From Antitrichia curtipendula (lineage: Eukaryota; Streptophyta; Bryopsida; Hypnales; Leucodontaceae): a DNA stretch of 64,000 nucleotides. The notes beneath the pieces are model-generated. The model made no database searches, was not told where the DNA came from, and saw nothing but the letters and a program-made list of their open reading frames with translations. The stretch lies in contig OX579638.1 in assembly GCA_951230915.1 (NCBI GenBank), positions 15,952,696-16,016,695 on the forward strand. Direction: 5' to 3'. This document shows, in pieces, positions 1 to 10,559 of this stretch; the first letter of the stretch is position 1; the number at the start of each line of letters is the position of its first letter. A program made the translations under genes and the position numbers.

Positions 1-207
1 CAAAATTTGTGGATTTCATAACAAAACCTAAAGCAAGTGTAAAAACTTAAATTATATTATAATTACAAAAAAAAATTAATGTGAGTTTAGAGACATTTTT
101 TTTTAAAAATCTATGAAAAATGAAGGTGAATCAATGTTAAGTGAACTTCATTCTATAACACATTTGATCTAAATCAAATAACATTCTTTATTTATATATC
201 ATGCAAA

Positions 208-1135
208 TTAACCCCTAAAGGTCAGCATGCGCTTTTTGGCAACATAGAAATTTTGGGCAGGTACTTATGACTGGAGATTTTCATATTTCAGGCTAAAATA
301 TTAGTAGAAGGTGGAGACAAGGAATATCTTTCATATGCACTAAATTTCAAGACATTTAGAAATGTGAGTCAAAAGTTATGGCCTAATATGTTAAATTTTT
401 TTGTAAATGGGCAGTCCAGGCAGATTTTTAAAAATCAACTTTTTCAAAAACAAAATTTGAAATTGTTTATCTAGAAGTTACATATATGTGGAAAGCTTTG
501 AATCATTCTATTTTGATCAATGAGTCAAGAGTTATGAGGAGTTTTAGTTTGCGGGCAGTTATGGATTATCTATTCTAAAATAAACTTTGAAGTCCCTTAT
601 TTTACTCAATTTTCAATATTTTTGGAAACAAATAATTCATAGGATGTAGATTTTTTATTACAACATTGCAACCATTGGAATTGACATTTTTCAATTCCAT
701 AACTAAATTCTCAAAATTTTCATATTTTGAATCATTCTTTACTTCTTTGTACTTACTATTTTTTCCCTATATGTTGTACACTTCCAAATGATGTGAAGTT
801 TTCTAAGCATACAACTAATTTGTCTAGAAAAAGAATCCATATAAGCACAACCATTTTGGACATTTTTTCATAGAAAAACGAGCTTGTGAAATGCAGCACC
901 CTTTTTTTTTGCAGGATCAAAAAAATGATTTCTGTGAATTTGAAAGCTCATGTCTTGCAATCCACGAGGTGAATTTTTTTGAATTTTTACCACATGTTTT
1001 CAAGTCTGCATACTATAAGATCCTAAGGTTACATGTGTCAAATTTATTTATTTTTCAAGAATTTGATACTTGTACTAAAAATGGCAGTTTTGGAATATTT
1101 TGGGTGAAAACATAGTCACGATCCTTGGGGATTAA
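208..1135. mobile_element. TTAA-flanked non-coding element, family A
   Basis: The left boundary reads TTAA then CCCCTAAAGG, and the right boundary reads CCTTGGGGA then TTAA, so the ends are inverted repeats inside a TTAA on each side. The interior is about 920 bp, AT-rich, and has no credible coding frame. A close direct copy lies at 50989-51913 and an inverted copy at 46479-47421; shared interior words include the stretch around 'gtgaaaacatagtca' near the right end. I read it as a non-autonomous DNA transposon. The transposase class is inferred only from TTAA plus the CCC-starting termini. Confidence 0.6.
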
Positions 1136-1800
1136 ACAAACCTCAAGTGCCTTTTCATGGTGATCATATATGTGAATATTGGTAGATAGAGAGTTGCATA
1201 CTCGTTGTTGCATTTCAAGAAAAAAGTCACTTAGAAATATTATTTGAAGTGTAAATTTCCAAATCAATGTTAATCTTTATAGTATAATCTACGAATACCT
1301 TCATAGCTCAAAATTAAGGGGAGTCAAAATTTTAGGATCTCAATTCAACAAACTCACTAACATTTCTATTGGGGTCTACATTAGAAGGAGTCATGGTGCA
1401 TTTAACAATGTGTTTCTTGAACAAGAAATGTGACTCATGTCACTAAAACAAAGAAATCTAAAAATGTTCAATTCTATGGAACAAGATGTTGATCTAATAC
1501 TCAAGGTCTACTCTTCATTCTATTTAGTTTTGCTTCTCAAATAGTATCATTCCTACAAAGATGGGATCACACTAATTTTTTTTTTAAATCATCAAAAATT
1601 GTAGATTGTACTTTCATCCTATTGCAAACACCATGAATGACAAAGACCACACTATACATGTAATTATAACATTATTCAAAGTACAAAGAAAAACTCAATC
1701 CATAAATAATGTCGTGGATTCTTTAAATCATGGGAGTAACACTAAACAAAACTATGTCAAATACTATAATCATGGTGTCTATTTAGTGTGACCACACTTA
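1136..1800. other. Intergenic, nothing recognised
   Basis: AT-rich sequence between the family A element and the GC-richer hAT-like region. No coding frame with recognisable content, no RNA gene and no clear repeat structure seen. Confidence 0.5.
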
Positions 1801-2079
1801 TGTAATTTGACACATAGATTTAGGGCCGGTTTCCATGTGGGATCAGGGCCAATGAAGCCCACCAATCAAACGGTAAGAATGGGGACCAGGGCTTTTTTTT
1901 TTGGCGCTGAGACGCCAGAATGCGCTCAACACCGAACCCTGGCAAACGGCCTGTGGGAACGGGGGAGGGCCTCAAATCGCCAAGTGCGTCTTCAATGCGT
2001 TTTCATTTCACCAGTCTTCCACGACCTCATAGACTTCCAAGTTGTATTCCTCCTCTCTTGATCTTAATGTTGCCACTTC

Positions 2080-4500
2080 GTGGTATTCGTTCGTGCTTGT
2101 ACTTTGCGTGTCTTCAGTACGTCAAGGTCTCTTGATACAGCAAGAACCCCGGGTTCCTCATCCGCGAGCGGTGACACTGTAGTGTTGAGCGCCAAGTCGC
2201 TGCTTATCACTATATCAGAGGACTCCGAAGAACCAGACAATGCCAAGTTTGTGGAGGTACCAGTGGATTGTGAGGGCACCGATGACGACTCCGACTTCGA
2301 CTCTCCCCCGTCCAAGAAAGGCTGCAGCAGTCGGAGGAAATCAGTGAGTTCACAATCAAGGACTCAAACGAGATACGACAGGCACCGCAAGTTCCAGACC
2401 GTGTGGGCTGCAAAATTGCCATGGGCAGAGGGGATCATGGCAACGGATGGGATTTTGCATATGGTTCAATGTAAGGTTTGCAGCACCATCGATCGAAAGC
2501 CCTGCGTCATGGCACCGAAGTCCGATACGTTGTTCAAGCATGATAGAAAACGAACAGCGAAAAAAGACTTGCCTCAGTACAAGGTCCTAGCGGGAGAGCA
2601 ATACGTGGCCACTCAATGTAAACATCGCAAAAACATGAAGCTATATGCGGCCAAAGCACCGGCTTCGGTCCTCGAGCAAATGAATCATTGCACAACTTTG
2701 GAGGCTCGAAAAAACAGGTTCAATTCGCTACTCTGTTCCAGTTGCTTTCAGATGGTCGTCCCATGGTTGAATTCGAGTCCCGTGCAAGCTTGTACAAGTT
2801 GCTTGGTGTCCCAGATCTCCCTGTTGCACATTGGTGCCATACTTCAGGGTGGATCATGGCAGGGTACATGTATAAGCAAGTACTCGAGGAGACAAAGCAG
2901 CTGATTGGAAATGCGAGGTACATAGCTGTGACGGTAGATGAGGTAAAGGCTGTCGACAATTCCAGTTTTCTTTTAGTTCATGCCTGTATTGTGCAGAATT
3001 GGGTTCGTATTCCTTTGCTTATATCCCTGCAGCGGGTAGAATGCACACCAAACGCCGATAATTTAACAGAGCTCATTGTCGGGGCAATCACTACTGGAGG
3101 GGGCCTTGATTCTGAGACTGTGGCAAAGAAACTACTTAGATTCGGGGCGGATGGAGCATCGACGCTACAGGGGACTCTAATTTACAAGATGACTGCCGAT
3201 TTGCATGACAACAATAAGGCAGAGGTGCGTTGTCCTCAACTCATTCCTTTCGTTGAACTATTGAAGTTCTTCTGCCTTGACTACTGTGTGTTACTCACGA
3301 TTGAAGATGATTGCCGACTTGGATGGTGATCGCAGTTGGAGTTATCGGCGCGGCTTTTGCTTTCATGTTCTTTATTTTTTTTGGGCTTCGGTGATGGCTG
3401 ATGGTTGTTTGTTGCAATATGCAGCCTTGTCTACAACTCCTTCTGGACCCTTACATGATGCTAGGGATGTGCGCACTCCTGCCACTCTTGGAAGCAATCG
3501 ACGCGCTAGTCACATTTGCCCAGAAAAGGGATGTTTACATTTGCGACTTTGTCGCTGCTGTAAAAGTGTGCCAAGCCTCCCTTTACAGAATGTACAAGGA
3601 TAAAGCAACGGCGTATAGTACTGACGAGTTCTGGAGCTTTAACAACTTGCTGGAGTGCAGCCACCAACAAATTCACATAAAGTGGATTTGTGACTTGAAC
3701 AATCATTCCGCGATCTTGACCTTTGTCTGCCTCGGCGAGCAGATTTACGCTGAGCATCGGGGTGGGCAAGTGGATCGTGATGTCTGGGCCAATTTAGTGG
3801 CGAAGGTGAAGTCCGAATGTACAAGTAAGTGAAAATTAATTTTTGGTCTTTATCATTCGTCATGGTTTGCTTTTTCTTCATGTTCTTGTTGTCCAAGCGT
3901 TGTAATTTACTTCTTCCATTACAGCAGTATGTTACAATCTTCCTTTGTGAGAGTAGTCATCAGCTGTAACTTGTAGCTAGACTGCTGAAATCAGTCGTAT
4001 GAATTCAAAACAGTTCTGTTCACGATTGCAAGTGCGGCGAAAGTGTTGGTGGCGGAGCTTGACGCTCGATTCCCAAATCACAACATCATGAACGCCTTTG
4101 GGATTTTTTACCCTCAGTACTGGTGCCAGTTGAATGCCGAGGAGGGCTTCGATAACCACTTGCAGACTCTGATGGATACGTATGGCCACGGCAAAGTATT
4201 GGGGGAGGGTGACAATAAACTCCTCATCCCACCGTTGATTGACCGCGTCACTCTCATTTCCAAACGTGCTCTCTTCAAGACCTGCATGAAATCAAACTTC
4301 CGTGCAGTAATGCTCCCGTTGTATGATGTTAATCCGCTCACCAAAGTGTGGTGAGTGTTGGACAGCAACAACAGTTTGACACAAAATTTTGGTGAGTTTC
4401 TGAAGCTCGCCGAGATGGCCGTGGTGCATGTTCTGGGGTTGGTTGAAGATGAGCGGCTATTCTCTAGCGTTGTGTTCAGGCAGCAGCAGATAATTTTTGG
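2080..4500 (+). pseudogene. hAT-like transposase pseudogene, copy 1 (GC-rich copy)
   Basis: Reads as a broken multi-exon transposase related to the DUF4371/ZNF862-like branch of the hAT superfamily (inference from fold-like motifs). An N-terminal acidic and Ser-rich stretch is followed by a Cys/His finger resembling a BED/TTF domain (QCKVC, then FKHDRKR, about 2466-2560). Next come the catalytic-core-like segments ITVDEV-type (YIAVTVDEVKAVD, near 2920) and LRFGADGAS (near 3140), and a C-terminal region near 4040-4500 with NAFGIFYPQYW and ERLFSSVVF. The introns inferred at about 3223-3420 and 3830-4030 match copy 2 at 10.6-13.3 kb. Lesions: a one-base loss in an A run near 2712, an in-frame loss of about 330 bp after GADGASTLQG compared with copy 2, and a TGA at about 4352 where copy 2 has an Arg codon. 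It is markedly richer in GC than its surroundings (visual estimate about 50%). Confidence 0.75.
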
Positions 4501-5190
4501 CAGGTAGGCGCCAATGACAACTTGGTTTGGTAGCTCTTTGTTGTAGGGTCTTCCAGTTGGTGAGCGTTGGCTTCAACGCAGCACCTGTATGTGTTCATGG
4601 CTGGTGGTCTCCTATTCTTTGCATTGTGCGAAGTGGTTATTATCTTTCAATGGAAGTCTCTTGTGTGTAGGTCAACGTGCGTGTCATATGGTCAATCCTG
4701 CGGTCTCTAGTATCATGTGATTTTTGGCAAAGTTCAATTGGCATGTGAGATTGAATGCATTCATGGAAGATAATGTTTGCTAGGTTTTGTGACCTTCATC
4801 TGCTGCAAATGCGCTTGCTTTGTCATGTGTATTTCTTTGTTGTACATGTTTCTTACTGTGGCATTGGAGGGTTTTTTTGGCGGGTGCAGGTCTATGTTTT
4901 CGAAAGCTGTCTGTTTCCCTACACCAACTTCGTGAAAATCGCCTAGAACTCGCTGGCATAGTCGCTTAGTTTGCTTGAATAAAATGAATCCCTCAGCCAA
5001 TATCGCCACTTACTGCACCCACTGTAAATCCAATTCGCCCGCTCGAAACTGCAAAGTGGCCACCGAAGTCGCCACCTAATCTTCTAACAGAGGAAAAATA
5101 TCGCCTTTCCGTTCAACTACAAAAGCTGAAAAATTAAGCCCTGATGGGGACTCTAGAAAAACTAGACTTCCATTCTACCGCTGATCAATT
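4501..5190 (+). other. 3' flank of hAT-like copy 1, no gene
   Basis: Moderately GC-rich. The phrase around 'gcgggtgcaggtctatg' near 4880 resembles 'gggtgcaggtcaa' near 13730 downstream of copy 2, so the shared element probably extends here. No coding frame recognised, and terminal inverted repeats were not identified. Confidence 0.4.
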
Positions 5191-5194
5191 GGGC

Positions 5195-5690
5195 CGGGGT
5201 GAACCAACCCCCTTGCTTGTACCCTTGGAAAAATCATGAATTTTTAAAATTTTCCACGCACGATAAAATTTTCAAATTCTGAATTCATATTTGCAATCAA
5301 AGGCCCAAAATTAGCCCGGAGAGGTATACAAGATAAAATCATCAAGTACAAAATAGGGGGGTCTTTTTATTGTACTTGCACCCCTGGAATGACTTCACGG
5401 GGACAAGCAAGGGGGTCAGTCCATCCCGGCCATCAATTGGGGCTTCCCCGCGGCCAGGGAGGATTGACCATTATATTGCCCCATCAAAGGGTAAATGTAA
5501 AAATTCCCCCCTATTTTGTGCCACTTAATTTTTGTATTTCTTCAAGGCTCCTAGCTAGTATGGGGCCTCTGATTGCAAATGTGAATTCAAAAATTGAAAA
5601 TTTTATCATATGTGGCAAACAAAAAATTCCAGTGTTTTCTGCAGGGGGTAAACACGGGGCAATACAGTGGTCAATCCTCCCTGACCCTTC
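5195..5690. repeat. GC-rich foldback with three nested inverted-repeat pairs
   Basis: Three separate pairs of arms are visible. (1) About 5198-5224 (containing CCCCCTTGCTTGT) against about 5397-5428 (ACAAGCAAGGGGG). (2) About 5255-5312 (GATAAAATTTTCAAATTCTG) against about 5562-5625 (GAAAATTTTATC). (3) About 5452-5482 (GGAGGATTGACCA) against about 5657-5688 (TGGTCAATCCTCC). The middle pair has a dispersed relative near 26340-26400. A 118-residue open frame spans this stretch, but inverted-repeat structure explains it better than coding does. Confidence 0.55.
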
Positions 5691-6249
5691 CCCGCCCCCG
5701 ACTCCACATGAAAAGCCGCCGTCCCTTAGAAGCCTTGGTTGGTGAATTTGCGCACTTTACACTAAGTACCCCGATGGAAACATCTGTACCCTGACCTGGA
5801 ACCCACGATGCATGACTGCACTTCGGGAGCCCCAACGTCGCGATTGGCTTCCAATTTGGAGAAGATGATAATAATGTGTTGACTGAGGTTACCCCACTAT
5901 ACACACCAAATGGGCCTGACTCAGATGTTGTACCAGCAAGGGTTAAGTTTAATCTAATCAAGTTCCAGCAAACACAACCGGCTTAGAGTTCTGATAAGTT
6001 ACCGGCTTCCATCTGTTTACGCCATAAGAATAGATGATAAGGAAACCCTAAACAAAATGCAGTTACACACAATATGATCTGCTGTTGGCGGGGGTATAAG
6101 CTTAAGCTTAGTCCAATTGCAAGGCAATAGAAAAGGTGTGTTGGACCTGGCCGACCCCGACTGGGGACTAGTCTCTAGCTCCTGAATGCCTCTTTGACCT
6201 TATCAAATGGTACCCGTACATACCGTTTCTTTTTCCAATATGGTCGGGT
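5691..6249. other. Intergenic, nothing recognised
   Basis: Mixed-composition sequence with no credible gene. Short open frames here have no recognisable motifs. Confidence 0.45.
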
Positions 6250-6343
6250 CGCTTTGGCATCCTCGAAAAGGGGACCCCTTATCTACATACAGTGAACAAA
6301 AACTGCCTTATTGGTGACTCCTCAACCAACCCTGATCCTTGGA

Positions 6344-6771
6344 TTAACCCCTCACCGCCCCAGGGGGACCCAAAGTGGTTTAGAAATCGAATTTCACCTC
6401 TATATGTGTTGGTAGGGAAATTTCAGCATCCTTTTTCCACACTTAAAAATATTATAATCTTGCAATCTATGTGGCCAAATGACTCCAAATTTGATTCACG
6501 TCATCTACAATACATACATTGTAAGATTGTAAGGTTGAGATCTTTATACCTTAGTGACATTTAAGGTGGAAACACTTTAAACCGTCCCTATACCCAATTA
6601 TGTCACTATGTACCAATAGAGTACATTCTTACTACAAAAACATGCACCCTTGGTACATCATGATGGAATTGGATATAGGAACGGTTTAGAGTGTCTTCAC
6701 CTTAGATCTATAACACTTCAAAAACAATGATATTTTTTAACACAAAAAGACCTTGGACCTTGAAGGGTTAA
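6344..6771. mobile_element. TTAA-flanked element with paralogous empty sites
   Basis: The flanks read CCTTGGA-TTAA and TTAA-CTGATAAGT. The two other copies of the surrounding repeat R3 (about 23480 and 52200) read CCTTGAA-TTAA-TTGAT with a single TTAA, so this is an insertion that duplicated TTAA. The element is 6348-6767, with termini CCCCTCACC and the complement of CTTGAAGGG. Its right two-thirds is homologous to 39270-39512, the right end of the TTAA element at 38538-39516. It contains a nested TA-type MITE (6564-6702). No coding capacity. Confidence 0.75.
6562..6704. mobile_element. 139-bp TA-flanked MITE nested in a TTAA element
   Basis: The element is 6564-6702, flanked by TA on each side. 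The TIRs extend about 37 bp: AGGTGGAAACACTTTAAACC at the left against the complement of GGTTTAGAGTGTCTTCACCT at the right. The homologous region near 39450 reads 'gacatttagatcc' without the insertion, while here the same words are split by it. TA duplication and short length suggest a Tc1/mariner-related (Stowaway-like) MITE; that class is inferred. Confidence 0.75.
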
Positions 6772-7040
6772 CTGATAAGTTCTTTCCATTTTAGGCATCT
6801 AGCAAAACATAATACCTTCCCAGCATAGGGAAGACCATTGTGTGGCTATTATACAATGTTACGGTACTTCCATAACCTTTCTCCACACAGAACTGTTATT
6901 ATGCAGCAGATACAGAAGTTAGAAAGTTCGGACCAGTAAGACAAGCCCTCATTGGACCCCCCGGAACCTTCTTGATTTGCCTACCCAGTAAGATTCTCAA
7001 GCTGTGGAAATGTTTGGGGACAATGAAACAACGAAAAACT

Positions 7041-7316
7041 TAAGGTGGGTACACCAAAAAACGCCACTTTTTGCTACTGAGCCTAGTTACTATTATTGGA
7101 CTGCCCAAATTTTCATATGTTCTTGTTGGCAAGTGAAAGGAGGTTTCAACACACCAGAGAACATGACATTTGGATATTGTATGCAAAAGTTATTAAGGAA
7201 CAAAGTTTGATTCTAAAAGCGTTTCTTCTAAATAGGTACATAGTTGATTTTGGAGATGTACACAGAGCAAAGATGGCGGTTTAAGATCAGTGGCACATTT
7301 GGGTGTACCTACCTTA
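7041..7316. mobile_element. 272-bp TA-flanked MITE of the AGGT family
   Basis: TA is followed by AGGTGGGTACACCAAA at the left and complement-matched by TTTGGGTGTACCTACCT then TA at the right. It shares the AGGT terminus and TA flanks with 6562-6704 and with the elements at 52655 and 53040. The interior is non-coding. Confidence 0.65.
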
Positions 7317-9800
7317 GTCTGAAAGCTAAAGCAACAAGGACTGCACATGCCTTCATTTATGCCTCCAAAGGGTATCCGGGGTGCTCAAGCTACCTGTTCT
7401 CTAAAATCGTCCTCTAACACAAGGGTATATATTGGTACAATGTTTTTGTCATGAACATTTTAGGGTGGGGACAATTTTGGAGCACCTCCAATTTCAACTT
7501 TGACAATTCATAACTAGTTACTTCCAAATGAATGAGGGAGTTTGGGGGGCTTTATTTATTTTGGGGTAGGCAATTGCAATCTCAATTTTTTGATCCCATT
7601 GTTGGAATTTTGCAAGTAGATGCACAAAAGATTGTCTTGAATGCAAAACAAATTTTTTAGAGTTTGGAGAAAGTTATGCCCAAATTAATTTAGTCTTTTA
7701 ATTTGAAAGCAAGTCATTAAGTAAACTTGTAGAAGTTCTGAGACATGTATGTTCTTCTAAGGAAAAAAAATAAAAGATGAACTATGCATGTGCAAAGTGA
7801 TGTAAAAAAACTTTTGTACAAAGTTTCGAGGTCAAACATCCCCAGCAATTGCAAGTTCAATATGCCTATACTTTGAAATGTAGTTTTTTCTAGCCCTTCC
7901 AAAAGGGAGAAATTTTGTCTTTCAACATTTTTAGAAAAGAAATCATATTTCCAGAAACTCATGAATTTTTTCAATCTGTTGAAAGTTTGGTTGAAAACAT
8001 GTGAAAATAATTTAACCCAAAAAACTTTCATATTCATCTTTAAAAAAATTGCAAAGTAGAAGGTGGTACTAAATGGAAAAACAAACAAACTAATATGCTA
8101 ATGACTTTTACAAAAAAATTGATAAATGTTAATCCCAATGGTGAGAATTTTCTAATAAAAAGTTAATATCCTTAATTTCTATTTTTATTTGAAAATTCTC
8201 AAAATTGTGAGCAAAATACTACTTTGTATGTTTAAATTTCTACCTCCATTGCCCGCAAAATAAAACTCTTCATAACTTTTGCAATAATTATTTGCAATTA
8301 AACCCACATTATTTAGAATTGAATGATTCTAATGTTTATGATTACACACCAATCTATATAATTACCAAAAAATAATTTAAAATTTGTTTAGAACATATTT
8401 TTGTTTGCTCGGTTTGACACTGAAATTGCAAAAAAAACATTCTAACTTCTGCAATAATGATTGGAATGACATGAAACAAAGCTTCACACATAGATTATGA
8501 TGAATAGCATCCATCTCAAAAATTTCATGCAAAATTTTCAAATTATGAAATCAGCAAAGTCTACCTAAGTTCTCAAAAAGCCCAAAGGAGGCTTTGTGGT
8601 CCTTCAAGGGTTGAACACAATATACTTCATTGAGTTATCTATATGATATTACAAATAAATCTTAAAAATTAATCAAAATAAAACATTTTTATAGTTTTCC
8701 ATGTGAAGACAAGAATTTTTTTTACCTCATACTTCTACAACATCTTGGTCAAACTAGGCACAAATCAATGTGCTAGAAGCTAAAACACACATTCCCCTTA
8801 AAAAGCAATTTCAATTCATTTTTACTTTATTATGACCTACTCGGACAATGTGAAAGCTCAATATGAGCTTCTTGGTTGTTTAGGGCTAATTGAAGAAGAA
8901 GACCAGAAGTATGAATCAAAGTGGGTTAGATGTGACTTCCTTGCATTTTTTTAAAAATGGACTAAAAAAAGTTGTGAGTTGTGACTTGAGTTGTGAAACA
9001 CATTTGAAAACTTGGACCAATGTTTAGAAAGTTGTTTTATAAACACCCCACCTTATTAAGATTATTGAGGTACAAATTTTCTTACTTACATGTTTACTTT
9101 TTATTTTTAAGAGCCATAAAAGTGATTCAATTGCTTTTGTATCTAAAACCTAAGGATACAAATCCATTGAATAACATATACCTTCAACTAAAGAGTCAAA
9201 GACCTTCAATTGTTTGAATGAAAGATTATTTAGTGTCATTTAATTTCTATACTTGTGGACAAAATTATTATTTTCTAATAGGCAGATTTTCAATTTGGGA
9301 TTTAAAAGAAGTATTTTTATCAATTTGGAATTATATTTTTTGTAGTAATTAATCTTTTTAACAATTTCAATGCTTCCAAGTGTTAGTCTCAAATTTTGAA
9401 TAGAAAATGTCTGCAAATTTGATAGTTAGGAGAGTTAAGGTTGAAATGGTCACGAGTAGTACTTTTTGAATTTGTAGTTGAGCCAATTGGTAGCAAGTCT
9501 TTTTAAGTCTCTTTTCTCCAATTTGTATGTCACCCACTTTGAAAGAGCTGAGTGTGTATCCTTGCCAAGTAGTTTGTGTAATTTTTTTTGTTTTGGAGAG
9601 TTTATGAGATGATGGAGTGTGAGTTATGGTGATGAGTATTGAGTATTGGAGTGCTAATCAATGAGAAGTTGTTGTAAATGTCTAAGTTGGTGGAGATGCT
9701 GTGAGTATGGCTTTTATTTTTGGCCTCCTTGTGCTAGTTTGCACCAGGAGATTAGGATGGGCATACTCATAGTTAGAAAAATTGGATGAAAAGGGACCTC
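7317..9800. other. AT-rich intergenic DNA with degraded TTAA-element remnants
   Basis: From about 7440 to 8615 the interior words resemble the TTAA families (for example 'cataacttttgcaataa' and 'aaagcttcacacatag'), and the sequence ends in CCTTCAAGGGTTGAA near 8612, a likely degraded terminus. No gene recognised. A 123-residue minus-strand frame at 7717-8088 is low-complexity (Phe/Lys-rich) and not credible. Confidence 0.4.
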
Positions 9801-10217
9801 TATCACCACATTGGCGGCTGACAACAAGTGGATGGAGCTAGGTTGGCAGCCTCTTGGCACATCACGCAAGTTTGTGACACTAGGGCTTCAAGTTTACAAC
9901 CCTTCTCCCATGTGATTATTGCCAAGTACTATTGCGATTTGCTCCAAGCACCTGGCCTCCACCATGTTTCATTGCCATCATTGCTTGCACACACAAGCAA
10001 TTATTGCCCTTGTCTCCGCCCATGAAGCGCACGATGTCGCCAATTCTATGAGGGAGTACTCATAGGTTTGTCATTTCTTGGTGATAGTGGGTTTTATGGT
10101 TCGCCTTGAAGGTTGTCTTTGTTGCTTATGATCTATAGGGGAATGTGGGTGCCGAGGTGTTGTTTGCCGTGCGCGACTATTGCGTGCAATTGTCTGTGGG
10201 TTTCTTGTTTTAGAAGG

Positions 10218-10514
10218 ATGGGGTCTATTGATGAAGGCTTTGGGATTGATGTTGTGGGTGAAGCGGTGAGTGCGGCAAACTTGACCAGATATGCCAAAAA
10301 AAAGGCAGAGTAGGCTGTGTCCGAGGCATTGAAATTGGTACAAAATGAGATGAAACGGAAGGCAAAAGACATAGACACGCAAAAGATTGACGCAACCAAG
10401 AAAACAACGAGATCTTACTTTGAATCAAGTAGAGGGCGAAGGGGGGCAACCACTGGCGTTCGTGTTGGATTGTTTGCTTCTCAACGTCCTTGGGGTGGAG
10501 CCAAATTTGTATGA
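10218..10514 (+). pseudogene. Unidentified Lys-rich coding remnant upstream of hAT-like copy 2
   Basis: A continuous frame interrupted only by a TAG at about 10311 reads MGSIDEGFG...RYAKKKAE, stop, then AVSEALKLVQNEMKRKAKD...TRSYFESSRGRRG. The charged, helical look fits a coding exon, possibly the 5' exon of the hAT-like gene that starts just downstream, but no family is recognised and copy 1 has no obvious match. The rest of 9800-10559 has no identifiable content. Confidence 0.3.
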
Positions 10515-10559
10515 AGAATACCCTAGATCAGAGTCTATTGGCCGTTGATATTTTTGAAA

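Larger units (their letters stand above)
6250..6860 (+). repeat. Dispersed repeat R3, copy 1 (split by a TTAA insertion)
   Basis: The left part (about 6255-6347) and right part (about 6768-6860) together match the continuous copies at about 23395-23580 and 52078-52415. All share CAACCC(n)ATCCTTG(G/A)A, TTAA, (C/T)TGAT, a (C/T)ATCTA-type stretch, then 'catataatac'-like and 'atacaatgtta' words. The interruption here falls exactly at the TTAA. Confidence 0.65.

Noticed and set aside
7717..8088. 123-codon minus-strand Phe/Lys-rich frame
   Set aside because: AT-rich low-complexity composition within degraded repeat DNA; no family resemblance.
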